From: an uncultured Candidatus Peregrinibacteria bacterium
Lineage (GTDB): Bacteria; Patescibacteriota; Gracilibacteria; UBA1369; LOWO2-01-FULL-3
Direction: 5' to 3'
Assembly: GCA_903847465.1 (NCBI GenBank)
Contig: CAINDQ010000096.1
Location: 1-32,788 of the forward strand
DNA: 32,788 bases
Below the pieces are notes generated by a model. It was not told the origin of the DNA, did no database searches, and saw only the letters and a program-made list of their open reading frames with translations. Within the stretch, counting starts at the first letter, position 1. Each line of letters begins with the position of its first letter. Shown here in pieces: positions 9,386-18,391 of this stretch. The translations under genes were made by a program, and so were the position numbers.

Positions 9386-10026
9386 AAATTCAAACCATTA
9401 TCCGCGTAGTTCTAGTCATCGGCATGTTCATAACAGGCGCAATCCTCTATAAATATATGCCGGAAACAGTTCCTACTCATTGGAATTACGAAGGAGTTGT
9501 CGACGGTTATTCCGGAAAAACTTTTGGCACATTTATGACCCCAGGAATAGCCCTATTAATGCTGATATTTTTCCCATTGCTCTCCAAAATTGATCCAAAA
9601 AAAGAAAATTACGAAAGTTTTAAATCCACTTGGGCTGCAATTCAAACCTCTCTCATTTGTGTATTTGCTTATATCTACGCTCTTCAACTTTACTTCACTT
9701 TTACACCTGAAAATTCTTATATGATGGGGCGAATGATGGTCTTTGGAATGGGAATACTTTTCGTATTCATGGGAAATTTACTAGGGAAAGTTAGGCAAAA
9801 TTATTTTATCGGAATAAAAACTCCATGGACTCTAAATGATCCTGAAGTCTGGCAAAAATCCCAACGCTTCGGAGGTTATATGATGGTACTTGGCGGAATT
9901 GCTTTTCTTATCGAAGCTTTGATCTGGCAATATCTATTGGCCTTCTTAATCATCTTTATAACGCTTGTAGCAATAGTTCCGATCGTTTACTCATACGTTA
10001 TTTCACGAAAAAAACAGGCCAAATAA
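9382..10026 (+). CDS. SdpI-family membrane protein
   Basis: KYMPETVPTHWNYEGVVDGY and VRQNYFIGIKTPWTLNDPEVW; ATGA overlap with the upstream regulator. Confidence 0.87.
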   Translation: MKIQTIIRVVLVIGMFITGAILYKYMPETVPTHWNYEGVVDGYSGKTFGTFMTPGIALLMLIFFPLLSKIDPKKENYESFKSTWAAIQTSLICVFAYIYALQLYFTFTPENSYMMGRMMVFGMGILFVFMGNLLGKVRQNYFIGIKTPWTLNDPEVWQKSQRFGGYMMVLGGIAFLIEALIWQYLLAFLIIFITLVAIVPIVYSYVISRKKQAK

Positions 10027-10044
10027 GTATTGTCCAATCACTTT

Positions 10045-10389
10045 CTACTTCTTCCCGATCTTAGTTTCCAAAATTTCTTTGGTCACCTTTTCTTCTTTAA
10101 AAAGTTTCTTGGCAATGATAAAAACCACAAACGCCAAGATCACAAAGTTTATTAAATCAGCGGTAAAAGCGCCCCACTTGATCGCAAAAGGACCAAGCTG
10201 TAAAACAGAAGTTTTCCAGTCAGGCACAAACGGAGTCACCAACGGCATAATCAAATTATCCACGAGAGATTTCACAATCGTCGTACTCGCACTTCCCATC
10301 ACAAAAGCCATCGCCAACCCAACGATTTTATATTCCCTCAAAAACTCTAAGAATTCTTTGATCATACTTTTAACCATTACATTTATCAT
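10045..10389 (-). CDS. mscL: large-conductance mechanosensitive channel
   Basis: IKEFLEFLREYKIVGLAMAFVMGSASTTIVKSLVDNLIMPLV, with IKWGAFTADLINFVILAFVVF. Confidence 0.85.
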   Translation of the reverse strand: MINVMVKSMIKEFLEFLREYKIVGLAMAFVMGSASTTIVKSLVDNLIMPLVTPFVPDWKTSVLQLGPFAIKWGAFTADLINFVILAFVVFIIAKKLFKEEKVTKEILETKIGKK

Positions 10390-11282
10390 CCTAAAATATA
10401 GTTAAATAAATATCCAGTAAACATTATCCCAACCCCGACAACGCCTGCAAATATCAGAATAAGCCTAGTCTTCATAATCCTCTTTAAAATCATAAATTCT
10501 GGCAAAGATAAAGCCGTCACGGCCATCATGAAAGCCAAAGCCGTTCCAGTACTCACGCCCTTTTCCACCAAAGCGGAAACCAGAGGAATCACCCCAGCCG
10601 CATTTGAATAAAGAGGAATTCCAATAATAGTTGCCAAAGGCACAGCATACCATTTATCAGCAGAAGCATACTGAGCAAGGAAATCCGCAGGCACATACCC
10701 GTGAATCCAAGCACCAACCCCTACCCCAATCACCACATATATCCAAACCTTCGCAATAATCCCAAAAGTATAATTCGCCGCATAATTAAACCTTTCTTTC
10801 CAAGGCATACTCAATCCCAATTTTGTCGGCCTCATTTCTTGATGTCCCAAGTCTTTTACTAATTTTTCGACTTTCAGCTTCCCAATAAATATTCCTGAGA
10901 CAATTGCTATAATCAAACCACTCCCGATATACATCAACGCCACCTTCCAACCAAACATCCCCAGCAACAAAACCAAAGCAACTTCATTGATCATTGGCGA
11001 AGCCACTAAGAAAGAAAACGTCACCCCAAGCGGCACTCCCGCCTCAATAAATCCCAAAAACAAAGGCACCGCACTACAGCTACAAAACGGCGTAATGATG
11101 CCCAAAAGCGAAGCCAAAACATTCCCGACATACTCATTGTTTCGAGCCAAAATCTGCTTAATCCTCTGTGGCGGCAAAAACGATCTAATGATTGACACAA
11201 CAAAAATAATGACCACCAAGAGAAGCAAAATCTTCACTGTGTCATATATAAAAAATTCTATAATCCCATTCAATTTTTCCAT
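10386..11282 (-). CDS. permease, UPF0718/DUF318 (ArsP-like)
   Basis: ITPFCSCSAVPLFLGFIEAGVPLGVTFSFLVASPMINEVALVLLL; multi-pass; 4-bp overlap with mscL. Confidence 0.85.
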   Translation of the reverse strand: MEKLNGIIEFFIYDTVKILLLLVVIIFVVSIIRSFLPPQRIKQILARNNEYVGNVLASLLGIITPFCSCSAVPLFLGFIEAGVPLGVTFSFLVASPMINEVALVLLLGMFGWKVALMYIGSGLIIAIVSGIFIGKLKVEKLVKDLGHQEMRPTKLGLSMPWKERFNYAANYTFGIIAKVWIYVVIGVGVGAWIHGYVPADFLAQYASADKWYAVPLATIIGIPLYSNAAGVIPLVSALVEKGVSTGTALAFMMAVTALSLPEFMILKRIMKTRLILIFAGVVGVGIMFTGYLFNYILG

Positions 11283-11290
11283 GCTATAAT
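11282..11290 (+). promoter_or_regulatory. extended -10 element
   Basis: TGCTATAAT (TGnTATAAT) upstream of the EamA gene. Confidence 0.4.
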
Positions 11291-11319
11291 CATACCGTGA
11301 AAAGTTAACAAAGCAACCT

Positions 11320-12237
11320 TTGAAAAAACTTTCCGAAGAACGTTTAGGTGAACTGTTGGTGTTTGGAGAAATGATATTTTACGCTTTATTCCCAATCATT
11401 ATTTCCTACACCACAAAACTGATGCCTCCTATTCTTTTCGCAGGCACAAGCACTTTGGTGACAGGAATAGTTCTTTTTATTTACCTCGCCATCACCAAGC
11501 AATTAGGCAAATTGAGGAACAAAAAAGCGATCATTTATTCTCTCTGGGTTGCTCTCCTCATCATCATTATTCCTTCAATTTTGATCTTTATAGGAACTTC
11601 CAAAACCTCCGGAATCAACACCAGCCTCCTCCTCCAAAGCGAAATTGTTTTCACCTTCATTCTCTATTCTTTACTCAAATATGAAAAAATCACTACGCGC
11701 AGAATTTCAGGCGCAATCATTGTGATTTTGGGTACAGCAGCCATCGTTTACAATGGCAGTGCCAGCATAAATCTCGGCGACTTGCTGATAATCTGCGGTA
11801 CTTTCTTTTATCCAATTGGAAATATCTTTGCCAGAAAAGCTCTTGGCGTGACTACAACTCCCATCCTTTTATTTGTCAGAAACATCATCGGCGCCCCAAT
11901 TCTCATCGGAATAAGCCTTATGTTCGAAACATACAACCAACCGATGACGTATTTTATCGCAAACTTTTATCCATACATGTTATTCAGCGGCATCTTTATT
12001 TACTGCATTTCAAAAATGCTCTGGTACGAAGGAATGCGCAGACTGGAAACCAACAAAGCTATCCTGATTAGCGTCGGCGGATACCCAGCAATAAGCCTTT
12101 TCTTCACCTATCTATTCCTCCACGAAGTCCCAACTCCTTACCAATGGGTTGGATTTTCTTTAATCTTAGTAGGCTTAATTATCACCATTACTAAAGCCAA
12201 AAAATTAGTAACATCAACCACTCCTCTCCATGACTAA
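11320..12237 (+). CDS. EamA/DMT-family transporter
   Basis: 305 aa, about 10 TM, two EamA-like halves (..RRISGAIIVILGTAAIVY.. / ..PTPYQWVGFSLILVGLIIT); TTG start. Confidence 0.85.
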   Translation: MKKLSEERLGELLVFGEMIFYALFPIIISYTTKLMPPILFAGTSTLVTGIVLFIYLAITKQLGKLRNKKAIIYSLWVALLIIIIPSILIFIGTSKTSGINTSLLLQSEIVFTFILYSLLKYEKITTRRISGAIIVILGTAAIVYNGSASINLGDLLIICGTFFYPIGNIFARKALGVTTTPILLFVRNIIGAPILIGISLMFETYNQPMTYFIANFYPYMLFSGIFIYCISKMLWYEGMRRLETNKAILISVGGYPAISLFFTYLFLHEVPTPYQWVGFSLILVGLIITITKAKKLVTSTTPLHD

Positions 12238-12973
12238 AAAGAAAAAAATATTTCTAGGGATTGTTTCTGCAACGCTTGTTGGCATCTTGATAATTGGTTT
12301 GTATCTCATTCGTCCGGTTTTGAAAGCCAAGGTTTTGGAAGGTGATGGAGAATGCGTAGTTCTGATTCATGGATTTTTAGCGACACCTTTTTTTATGGAT
12401 AGAATGGCTGATTTTTTGAATACAAACGGCTACCAAACTGTAAACGTTGACTATCCTTCGACAAAATACGATATCGAAGATATCTCTGATAAATACCTCG
12501 AACCTGCCATTAGATATTGTGAAGACAAGAAAGTAAACTTCGTCACCCATTCCATGGGAGGACTTATTTTGCGTTACTATCTCAAAGACAACCAACCGGA
12601 TAATCTAGGACGAATCGTTATGCTCGCCCCTCCAAACAAAGGTAGCGAAATTGCTAACGTCTTGAACAGAGAAGGCCTTGCAAAAACAGCCTTAGGCCCA
12701 GCTATTTCCGAACTGGAAACAGGCTATCAAGATTCCTTGCCAACAATCGATATAAAATATCTCGAGATCGGGATTATCGCTGGTAATACGTCTTTGGAGC
12801 CTATCAAACCTTTCATCATCCCAGGAGAAGATGACGGCTTAGTCTCGGTAGAAAGCACTAAACTCGCCAACATGAAAGACTTCCTCGTCTTGCCAGTTGG
12901 CCACACCCTCATGCCTGACAATCCTGAGGTAAAAAAACGCACTTTGAACTTCATGAAGGACGGGAAATTCTAA
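12230..12973 (+). CDS. membrane-anchored alpha/beta hydrolase (lipase-like)
   Basis: VVLIHGFLATPFFMDRMADFL, nucleophile elbow THSMGGL. Confidence 0.83.
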   Translation: MTKKKKIFLGIVSATLVGILIIGLYLIRPVLKAKVLEGDGECVVLIHGFLATPFFMDRMADFLNTNGYQTVNVDYPSTKYDIEDISDKYLEPAIRYCEDKKVNFVTHSMGGLILRYYLKDNQPDNLGRIVMLAPPNKGSEIANVLNREGLAKTALGPAISELETGYQDSLPTIDIKYLEIGIIAGNTSLEPIKPFIIPGEDDGLVSVESTKLANMKDFLVLPVGHTLMPDNPEVKKRTLNFMKDGKF

Positions 12974-12980
12974 AATAATT

Positions 12981-13008
12981 TTGACAACAGAAATCTTTGG
13001 TGTATTTT
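12981..13008 (+). promoter_or_regulatory. candidate promoter for the lysine operon
   Basis: TTGACA, 16-nt spacer, TATTTT; predicted start about 13015. Confidence 0.5.
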
Positions 13009-13027
13009 CTTAGCGTAATCAATTTCC

Positions 13028-13075
13028 ATGCATTTTCAAATCGTAGACAAGAAGTCAAAGAAACTTATCTCCTAG
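13028..13075 (+). CDS. candidate lysine-rich leader peptide MHFQIVDKKSKKLIS
   Basis: ATG CAT TTT CAA ATC GTA GAC AAG AAG TCA AAG AAA CTT ATC TCC TAG; 4 Lys codons in 5, between promoter and terminator-like hairpin, upstream of lysC. Confidence 0.5.
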   Translation: MHFQIVDKKSKKLIS

Positions 13076-13112
13076 CGGAGTAGTTTTCTTGAGACCTCAA
13101 ATCAATAAACTC

Positions 13113-13140
13113 AATCCGCTAAGAAAAGCGGATTTTTCTT
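13113..13140 (+). terminator. intrinsic terminator-like hairpin in the lysC leader (possible attenuator)
   Basis: AATCCGCT-AAGAAA-AGCGGATT followed by TTTCTT (TTTTTCTTT run overlapping the stem end). Confidence 0.75.
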
Positions 13141-13157
13141 TATATAACCCACCAAAA

Positions 13158-14480
13158 ATGACTCTCACAATCACAAAATTCGGAGGAACCTCTATGGGAA
13201 ATGCCTCTGCTATCTCTCAAACAGCTGCCATCATAAAGTCCACCAAAGGAAACAAAGCGGCAGTAGTTTCAGCAACCTCCGGCACAACGGATCAACTCCT
13301 AAATCTCGGAAATTTGGCCTTGAACAAGAAAGATTGGACCAAAGATTTTCAAGAATTAGTGTCAAAGCACGACAAGATAATTAAGGATTTAAAGATAAAA
13401 CTAGATTTGAAATTTTACTGGGAAACTGCCAGAAACATTTTGGAAGGAGTTACTCTGATTGGAGAACTTTCCATCAGCGCAAAGGATCGCCTAAGCACCA
13501 TCGGCGAAAGAACCAGTAGTCAAATATTGGCATCCTTACTGAATAAACAAGGCGTCAAAGCTCTTGCCATGGATGCTTATGAATTCGTTTACACCGACAA
13601 TAATTTTGGAGAAGGAAATGTTGATTTCCGAAAAACGGACAAAGCTATTTTGGAAAAAATTGGTAAAGTCATCAAAGCCAAAACCATTCCAATCATCACC
13701 GGCTTCATCGGCCAATCCGAAGATGGCAGATATATTACTTTGGGACGTGGAGGCAGTGACTATACCGGCGCCATTATTGGCGCAGCCTTGAACGCCACCG
13801 AAGTCCAAATCTGGACAGATGTAGATGGTGTTTTCAATACCGATCCCCGCCTCTGCAAAGAAGCAAAAGTCTTAGACGAATTATCCTTCAACGAAGCTGG
13901 GGAATTGGCTTATTTCGGAGCAAAAGTCATCCATCCAAAAACGATTAAACCAGCCATTCAGAAAAACATTCCGGTAAAGATTCTGAACACTTTTAATCCC
14001 TCTGCAAAAGGTACAGTCATCACCAACAAAGAAACCGATTCTCTAAAATCCGTCACCGCAAAAAAGAACATCAGCATCGTGAATATTTGCTCGGTAGGAA
14101 TGTTCAATGCCCATGGATTCTTATTCAAAATATTCGAAATTTTTGCCAGATACAAAATGGTTGTAGACGTAGTTTCCACTTCCGAAGTCAGTGTCTCCGT
14201 AACCGTCGATAAAGAATTAAACGAAGAATTAATTAAAGAATTAAAGAAATTCTCAACAGTCACCATCTACAAAAACATGGCAATAGTCTGTCTTGTTGGC
14301 AGTGGAATTCGCTCAAACACAAGCGTAATCGGCGAACTCTTCTCTTCCATCAAGAACTATGACGTAAGCATGATTTCCTTAGGCGCTTCCAAAAGAAACA
14401 TCACTTTTTTAGTAAAAGAAGAAGTCGCCACAGAAGTCGTGACCAAAGTTTTCCACACATTTTTTAATCACAAAAAATAA
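13158..14480 (+). CDS. lysC: aspartate kinase
   Basis: MTLTITKFGGTSMGNASA; GRGGSDYTGA; C-terminal ACT-like region. The ORF track's TTG start at 13089 would add a non-conserved N-terminus. Confidence 0.93.
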   Translation: MTLTITKFGGTSMGNASAISQTAAIIKSTKGNKAAVVSATSGTTDQLLNLGNLALNKKDWTKDFQELVSKHDKIIKDLKIKLDLKFYWETARNILEGVTLIGELSISAKDRLSTIGERTSSQILASLLNKQGVKALAMDAYEFVYTDNNFGEGNVDFRKTDKAILEKIGKVIKAKTIPIITGFIGQSEDGRYITLGRGGSDYTGAIIGAALNATEVQIWTDVDGVFNTDPRLCKEAKVLDELSFNEAGELAYFGAKVIHPKTIKPAIQKNIPVKILNTFNPSAKGTVITNKETDSLKSVTAKKNISIVNICSVGMFNAHGFLFKIFEIFARYKMVVDVVSTSEVSVSVTVDKELNEELIKELKKFSTVTIYKNMAIVCLVGSGIRSNTSVIGELFSSIKNYDVSMISLGASKRNITFLVKEEVATEVVTKVFHTFFNHKK

Positions 14481-14493
14481 CCATCCAAATAAT

Positions 14494-15495
14494 ATGAAAT
14501 CCAAAAATATTGTCATCGTAGGAGCAACAGGGGCAGTCGGCAGAGAAATGATTCTTTGTCTCAAAAAATGCCATTTTCCAGTAAAGAATTTGAGGCTCGT
14601 TGCTTCAGAAAAATCAGCAGGCCAAAAACTTGAAACACCATTTGGAAAAATCAAAATCGAGACCATTTCTGAAAAAGTTTTCGCCGAAAGCGACATTGCT
14701 TTATTCTCAGCAGGAAGCGGAATTAGCAAAGAATGGCGAGACTGCGTCGTGAAAAACAATTGTCTCATGATCGACAATTCTTCCGCCTTCAGATACGAAA
14801 AAGATACGCCGTTAGTCGTTCCTCAAATTAACCCAAAAGCCGCCCTCAAACACAAAGGCGTCATCAGTAATCCAAACTGCACCACGGCCATCGCCGCCAT
14901 GGCCCTTTGGCCACTTCACAAAGCTTTCGGACTCAAAAAAGTAATCGTCTCAACTTACCAAGCCACCTCTGGCGCAGGCGCCAAAGGCATGGACGAATTA
15001 CTTCAACAAACCAAGGAACATTTAGCCAACAAAAGACTCACCAAAAACATTTTCGCCCACCAGATCGCTTTCAACATCATCCCCCACATCGACACTTTCG
15101 AAAAAAATGGATATACAAGAGAGGAAATGAAGGTATCATGGGAGACGAAGAAGATCTTTGGAGATGAAAAAATATTGGTTTCTTGTACAGCAGTCAGAAT
15201 CCCGACCTTCAGAGCTCACAGCGAATCCATCGTCATTGAAACCGCAAAACCAATCACTCCTGAGAAAGCTAGAAAAGTACTCGAGAAAGCATCCGGTGTT
15301 GAAATAGTAGACGACACCCTAAGAAACAAGTACCCTATGCCACTAAACGCCTCAAACAAATTCGATGTAGAAGTAGGAAGAATCAGACAGAATCTCGTAT
15401 TTGGAAAAAATGGCTTGGAGTTTTTTGTGAGTGGAGATCAGTTATTGAGAGGCGCCGCTTTGAACGCCGTTGAAATCGCTAAACTATTCATTTAA
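14494..15495 (+). CDS. asd: aspartate-semialdehyde dehydrogenase
   Basis: IVGATGAVGREM, DNSSAFRYE, SNPNCTTAI active-site Cys. Confidence 0.94.
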   Translation: MKSKNIVIVGATGAVGREMILCLKKCHFPVKNLRLVASEKSAGQKLETPFGKIKIETISEKVFAESDIALFSAGSGISKEWRDCVVKNNCLMIDNSSAFRYEKDTPLVVPQINPKAALKHKGVISNPNCTTAIAAMALWPLHKAFGLKKVIVSTYQATSGAGAKGMDELLQQTKEHLANKRLTKNIFAHQIAFNIIPHIDTFEKNGYTREEMKVSWETKKIFGDEKILVSCTAVRIPTFRAHSESIVIETAKPITPEKARKVLEKASGVEIVDDTLRNKYPMPLNASNKFDVEVGRIRQNLVFGKNGLEFFVSGDQLLRGAALNAVEIAKLFI

Positions 15496-15506
15496 TCATT
15501 ATAAAC

Positions 15507-16250
15507 ATGAAAATAGCTTTGATCGGATTTGGTGGAATGGGCAAGACCCTGCACCGAATTGCCCAAGAACGCGGCCATGAAATTTCAATCATCATCGACC
15601 CAAAAGACCCCTCAGCAACTCATAAAACCTTGGTAGAAGCTGATTTGAAAACAGTCGATACAGTCATTGATTTTTCAAGCGCAGAAGCCATTTTAGACAA
15701 TATCAAAACTTGCCACGATTCAGGCACAAATCTAGTTGTCGGCACCACTGGTTGGTACGATAAAGTACCAACAATAAAAGATTCTTTGCAAGATAACGGA
15801 ATCGGATTTCTCTGGTCTTCCAATTTTTCTATCGGCGTAAATTTATACTTTGCCATCGTGGAAAAAGCCGCAAAATTGATCAATTCTTTCGACGAATATG
15901 ACGTTTGGGGCCACGAAATTCACCACTACAACAAAGCTGATTCCCCTTCCGGCACTGCAAAAACTCTCGAGAAAATTCTGCTTGATAATATTGGCAGAAA
16001 AACAGCCGTTGTGGAAGATCGCCTAAACCGCAGAAGAGAAGACAATGAAATTCATTTTTCGTCCGTTAGAGGTGGTTTGGTAAATTTCGGACACACCATC
16101 GGATTTGATTCTCCAGCTGATACAATCACCATTTCTCACAGTGCCAGAAACCGCGATGGATACGCTCTGGGAGCCATAAAAGCCGCTGAGTGGCTACAAG
16201 GTAAAAAAGGCTATTTTGAAATGAAAGATTTCCTAAATTTTAACTCCTAA
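15507..16250 (+). CDS. dapB: 4-hydroxy-tetrahydrodipicolinate reductase
   Basis: IGFGGMGKTLHRIA, VVGTTGW, EIHHYNKADSPSGTAKTL. Confidence 0.94.
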   Translation: MKIALIGFGGMGKTLHRIAQERGHEISIIIDPKDPSATHKTLVEADLKTVDTVIDFSSAEAILDNIKTCHDSGTNLVVGTTGWYDKVPTIKDSLQDNGIGFLWSSNFSIGVNLYFAIVEKAAKLINSFDEYDVWGHEIHHYNKADSPSGTAKTLEKILLDNIGRKTAVVEDRLNRRREDNEIHFSSVRGGLVNFGHTIGFDSPADTITISHSARNRDGYALGAIKAAEWLQGKKGYFEMKDFLNFNS

Positions 16251-16254
16251 AACT

Positions 16255-17139
16255 ATGAAAAGAAAATATGCAGGGACATGGACAGCCTTAATCACTCCCT
16301 TCAAAATTGATGGCAGTGTTGACTACGAAGCCCTCCGAAATTTAGTCAAAAAACAGATCGAAGGAGGTATTACCGGAATAGTTCCTATCGGCACAACAGG
16401 CGAATCTCCAACCATCGAACAAGAAGAAGCAAAGAAAATTTTTGAAACCATAGTAGAAGAAGCCAAAGGCAAAATCATGGTGATGGCTGGCACAGGAAGT
16501 AATTCCACAAAACACGCAGTCGAACATACAAAAATAGCAAAAGAAGCAGGAGTAGACGCTTGCCTCGTTGTTTGCCCTTATTACAACAAACCTACTCAGA
16601 ACGGCTTACGTCTGCATTTCCTGGAAATCGCCAAAGTAGGCCTCCCTGTAATCGTTTATAACATCAAAGGCCGCACCGGAATCAACATGACTACCGATAC
16701 GCTTATGATTCTCGCCGAAAATGAAATGATCGTCGGAGTCAAAGAAGCCAGTGGAGACATCAATCAAATGAAAGAAGTGATTGATCGCAGACCAGAAAAT
16801 TTCACCGTTTTGTCTGGAGATGATGGCTTAACTCTCGAACTAATAAAACTAGGCGGCGATGGCGTTGTGTCAGTCGCTTCAAATGTTATGCCAAAAGAAG
16901 TTTCGGCAATGGTTGAAAACGCTCTAGCCGGAAACACAGATCAGGCTGCCGAAATCAACGAGAACCTAAAATTACTCTTCAAAGATTTATTTATCGAAAC
17001 CAATCCAATTCCAGTAAAATATTGTGCTCACAAAATGGGACTTTGCGAACTTATTTATCGTTTACCAATGTGTCCTCCGTCAAATGAAGCAGGCAATATT
17101 CTCGATGAAACTTTAAAAACTTATAACCTTGTGAACTAA
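16255..17139 (+). CDS. dapA: 4-hydroxy-tetrahydrodipicolinate synthase
   Basis: GIVPIGTTGESPTI, VVCPYYNKPTQNGL, GVKEASGDINQM. Confidence 0.95.
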   Translation: MKRKYAGTWTALITPFKIDGSVDYEALRNLVKKQIEGGITGIVPIGTTGESPTIEQEEAKKIFETIVEEAKGKIMVMAGTGSNSTKHAVEHTKIAKEAGVDACLVVCPYYNKPTQNGLRLHFLEIAKVGLPVIVYNIKGRTGINMTTDTLMILAENEMIVGVKEASGDINQMKEVIDRRPENFTVLSGDDGLTLELIKLGGDGVVSVASNVMPKEVSAMVENALAGNTDQAAEINENLKLLFKDLFIETNPIPVKYCAHKMGLCELIYRLPMCPPSNEAGNILDETLKTYNLVN

Positions 17140-18380
17140 TGAACGAAGAAGTTTTGTATTTTCCAAAAGAAGACATCGTCAAAGCAACTGATCGATTTCA
17201 GACACCTTTCTTTTTGTATGAAGAAAAAAAACTACGCTCAAATTGTCAGATTTTCAGAGATTCCTTCAAGAAATACTTTCCTGATTTTTGGCCGCTGTAT
17301 GCCATAAAAGCAAACAACAACCCAGAAATACTTAAAATAATTTCATCCGAAGGATTCGGCGGAGATTGTTCCAGTGAATCAGAAGCTTGGATCTGTGAAA
17401 AATTAGGAATCGAAACAATGTATACCGGAAACTACACCACCAAAGAAGAGTTTGAATTCGTAAAAAACAAATGTCTGATTTTGAATCTCGATGACTTAAG
17501 CATGCTAGGTGCAGTCGCAGAACTCGGCATGCCGGAGACCTTATCTTTCAGAATAAATCCAGGTGTCGGAAAAGGTTTCAACAAAGATAACGTCTTTGCT
17601 GGACCAGACGCAAAATACGGAATTCCATTCGAAAAGGCTTATGAAGCCTATCAAAAAGCCAGAGATTTAGGAGTGAAACATTTCGGAATTCACATGATGA
17701 CAGGCACCAATGTGCCATTGGAAGAAAGTAATTATTTCGCCAACATCGTCGAAAAACTATTCGACATTATCGCAGATATAAAAGAAAAATCCGGCATCGA
17801 AATTGAATTTATGAATATCGGCGGAGGCTTTGGCGTTCCCTATCGCCCGGAAGAAAAAAGCCTCGACATGGACTTTGTGGCAAAAAGTATTCGCGAAGTT
17901 TTCGATAAAAAATGTAAAGAATTGAACTTGAAAGAACCAAGACTGCTTGCAGAACCTGGCAGATGGATCTCTGCAAACGCCGGATGGTTAATCGGGAAAG
18001 TTCACATCATCAAAGATTCTTACAAAAAATTCGTAGGCGTAGATTTCAGTAGTAACGACATGCCACGCCCCGCTATTTACGGAGCATATCATCACGTTTC
18101 AGTAATCAAAACCAAAGAAACAATTGAAAAAGAAACCGTCTCCATCGTTGGCAGAATCTGCGAAAACAGTGATCAGTTAGCCCGCGACAGAGAACTTCCA
18201 AAATTAGATATCGGCGATATTGTAGTCATTCACAATTGCGGAGGACACGCCTACACCATGGGCCATAATTACAATGGCCGTCTTCGTCGCGCCGAATATT
18301 TGATCGAAGAAAACGGCAATTTCCGAAAAATCCGCCGAGCCGAAACTATCGAAGATTTATACAAAACTTGCGAAATATAA
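17139..18380 (+). CDS. lysA: diaminopimelate decarboxylase
   Basis: YAIKANNNPEIL PLP-Lys motif, NIGGGFGVPY, EPGRW; overlaps the dapA stop. Confidence 0.9.
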   Translation: MNEEVLYFPKEDIVKATDRFQTPFFLYEEKKLRSNCQIFRDSFKKYFPDFWPLYAIKANNNPEILKIISSEGFGGDCSSESEAWICEKLGIETMYTGNYTTKEEFEFVKNKCLILNLDDLSMLGAVAELGMPETLSFRINPGVGKGFNKDNVFAGPDAKYGIPFEKAYEAYQKARDLGVKHFGIHMMTGTNVPLEESNYFANIVEKLFDIIADIKEKSGIEIEFMNIGGGFGVPYRPEEKSLDMDFVAKSIREVFDKKCKELNLKEPRLLAEPGRWISANAGWLIGKVHIIKDSYKKFVGVDFSSNDMPRPAIYGAYHHVSVIKTKETIEKETVSIVGRICENSDQLARDRELPKLDIGDIVVIHNCGGHAYTMGHNYNGRLRRAEYLIEENGNFRKIRRAETIEDLYKTCEI

Positions 18381-18391
18381 TAATAAAATTT

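Noticed and set aside
9382-9386. Alternative genetic code (TGA=Gly, code 25) as in some Gracilibacteria/Absconditabacteria
   Set aside because: TGA is used as a natural stop in the sdpR-like/sdpI ATGA overlap and in the permease/mscL overlap; genes translate cleanly with the standard bacterial code.
13005-13127. 11-nt complementarity TTTTCTTAGCG (13005-13015) with CGCTAAGAAAA (13117-13127) as the antiterminator
   Set aside because: The upstream arm overlaps the predicted -10 and would not be transcribed from that promoter; kept only as a possibility if the real start is further upstream.
12990-13157. Lysine (L-box) riboswitch upstream of lysC
   Set aside because: The space from putative TSS to terminator is only about 125 nt and I could not recognise the conserved L-box core; an Infernal/Rfam scan would settle it.
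13089-13157. TTG start at 13089 for lysC with GGAG 8 nt upstream
   Set aside because: It would add MRPQINKLNPLRKADFSLYNPPK before the conserved MxxxITKFGGTS start and put the terminator hairpin inside the coding region; less likely but not excluded.
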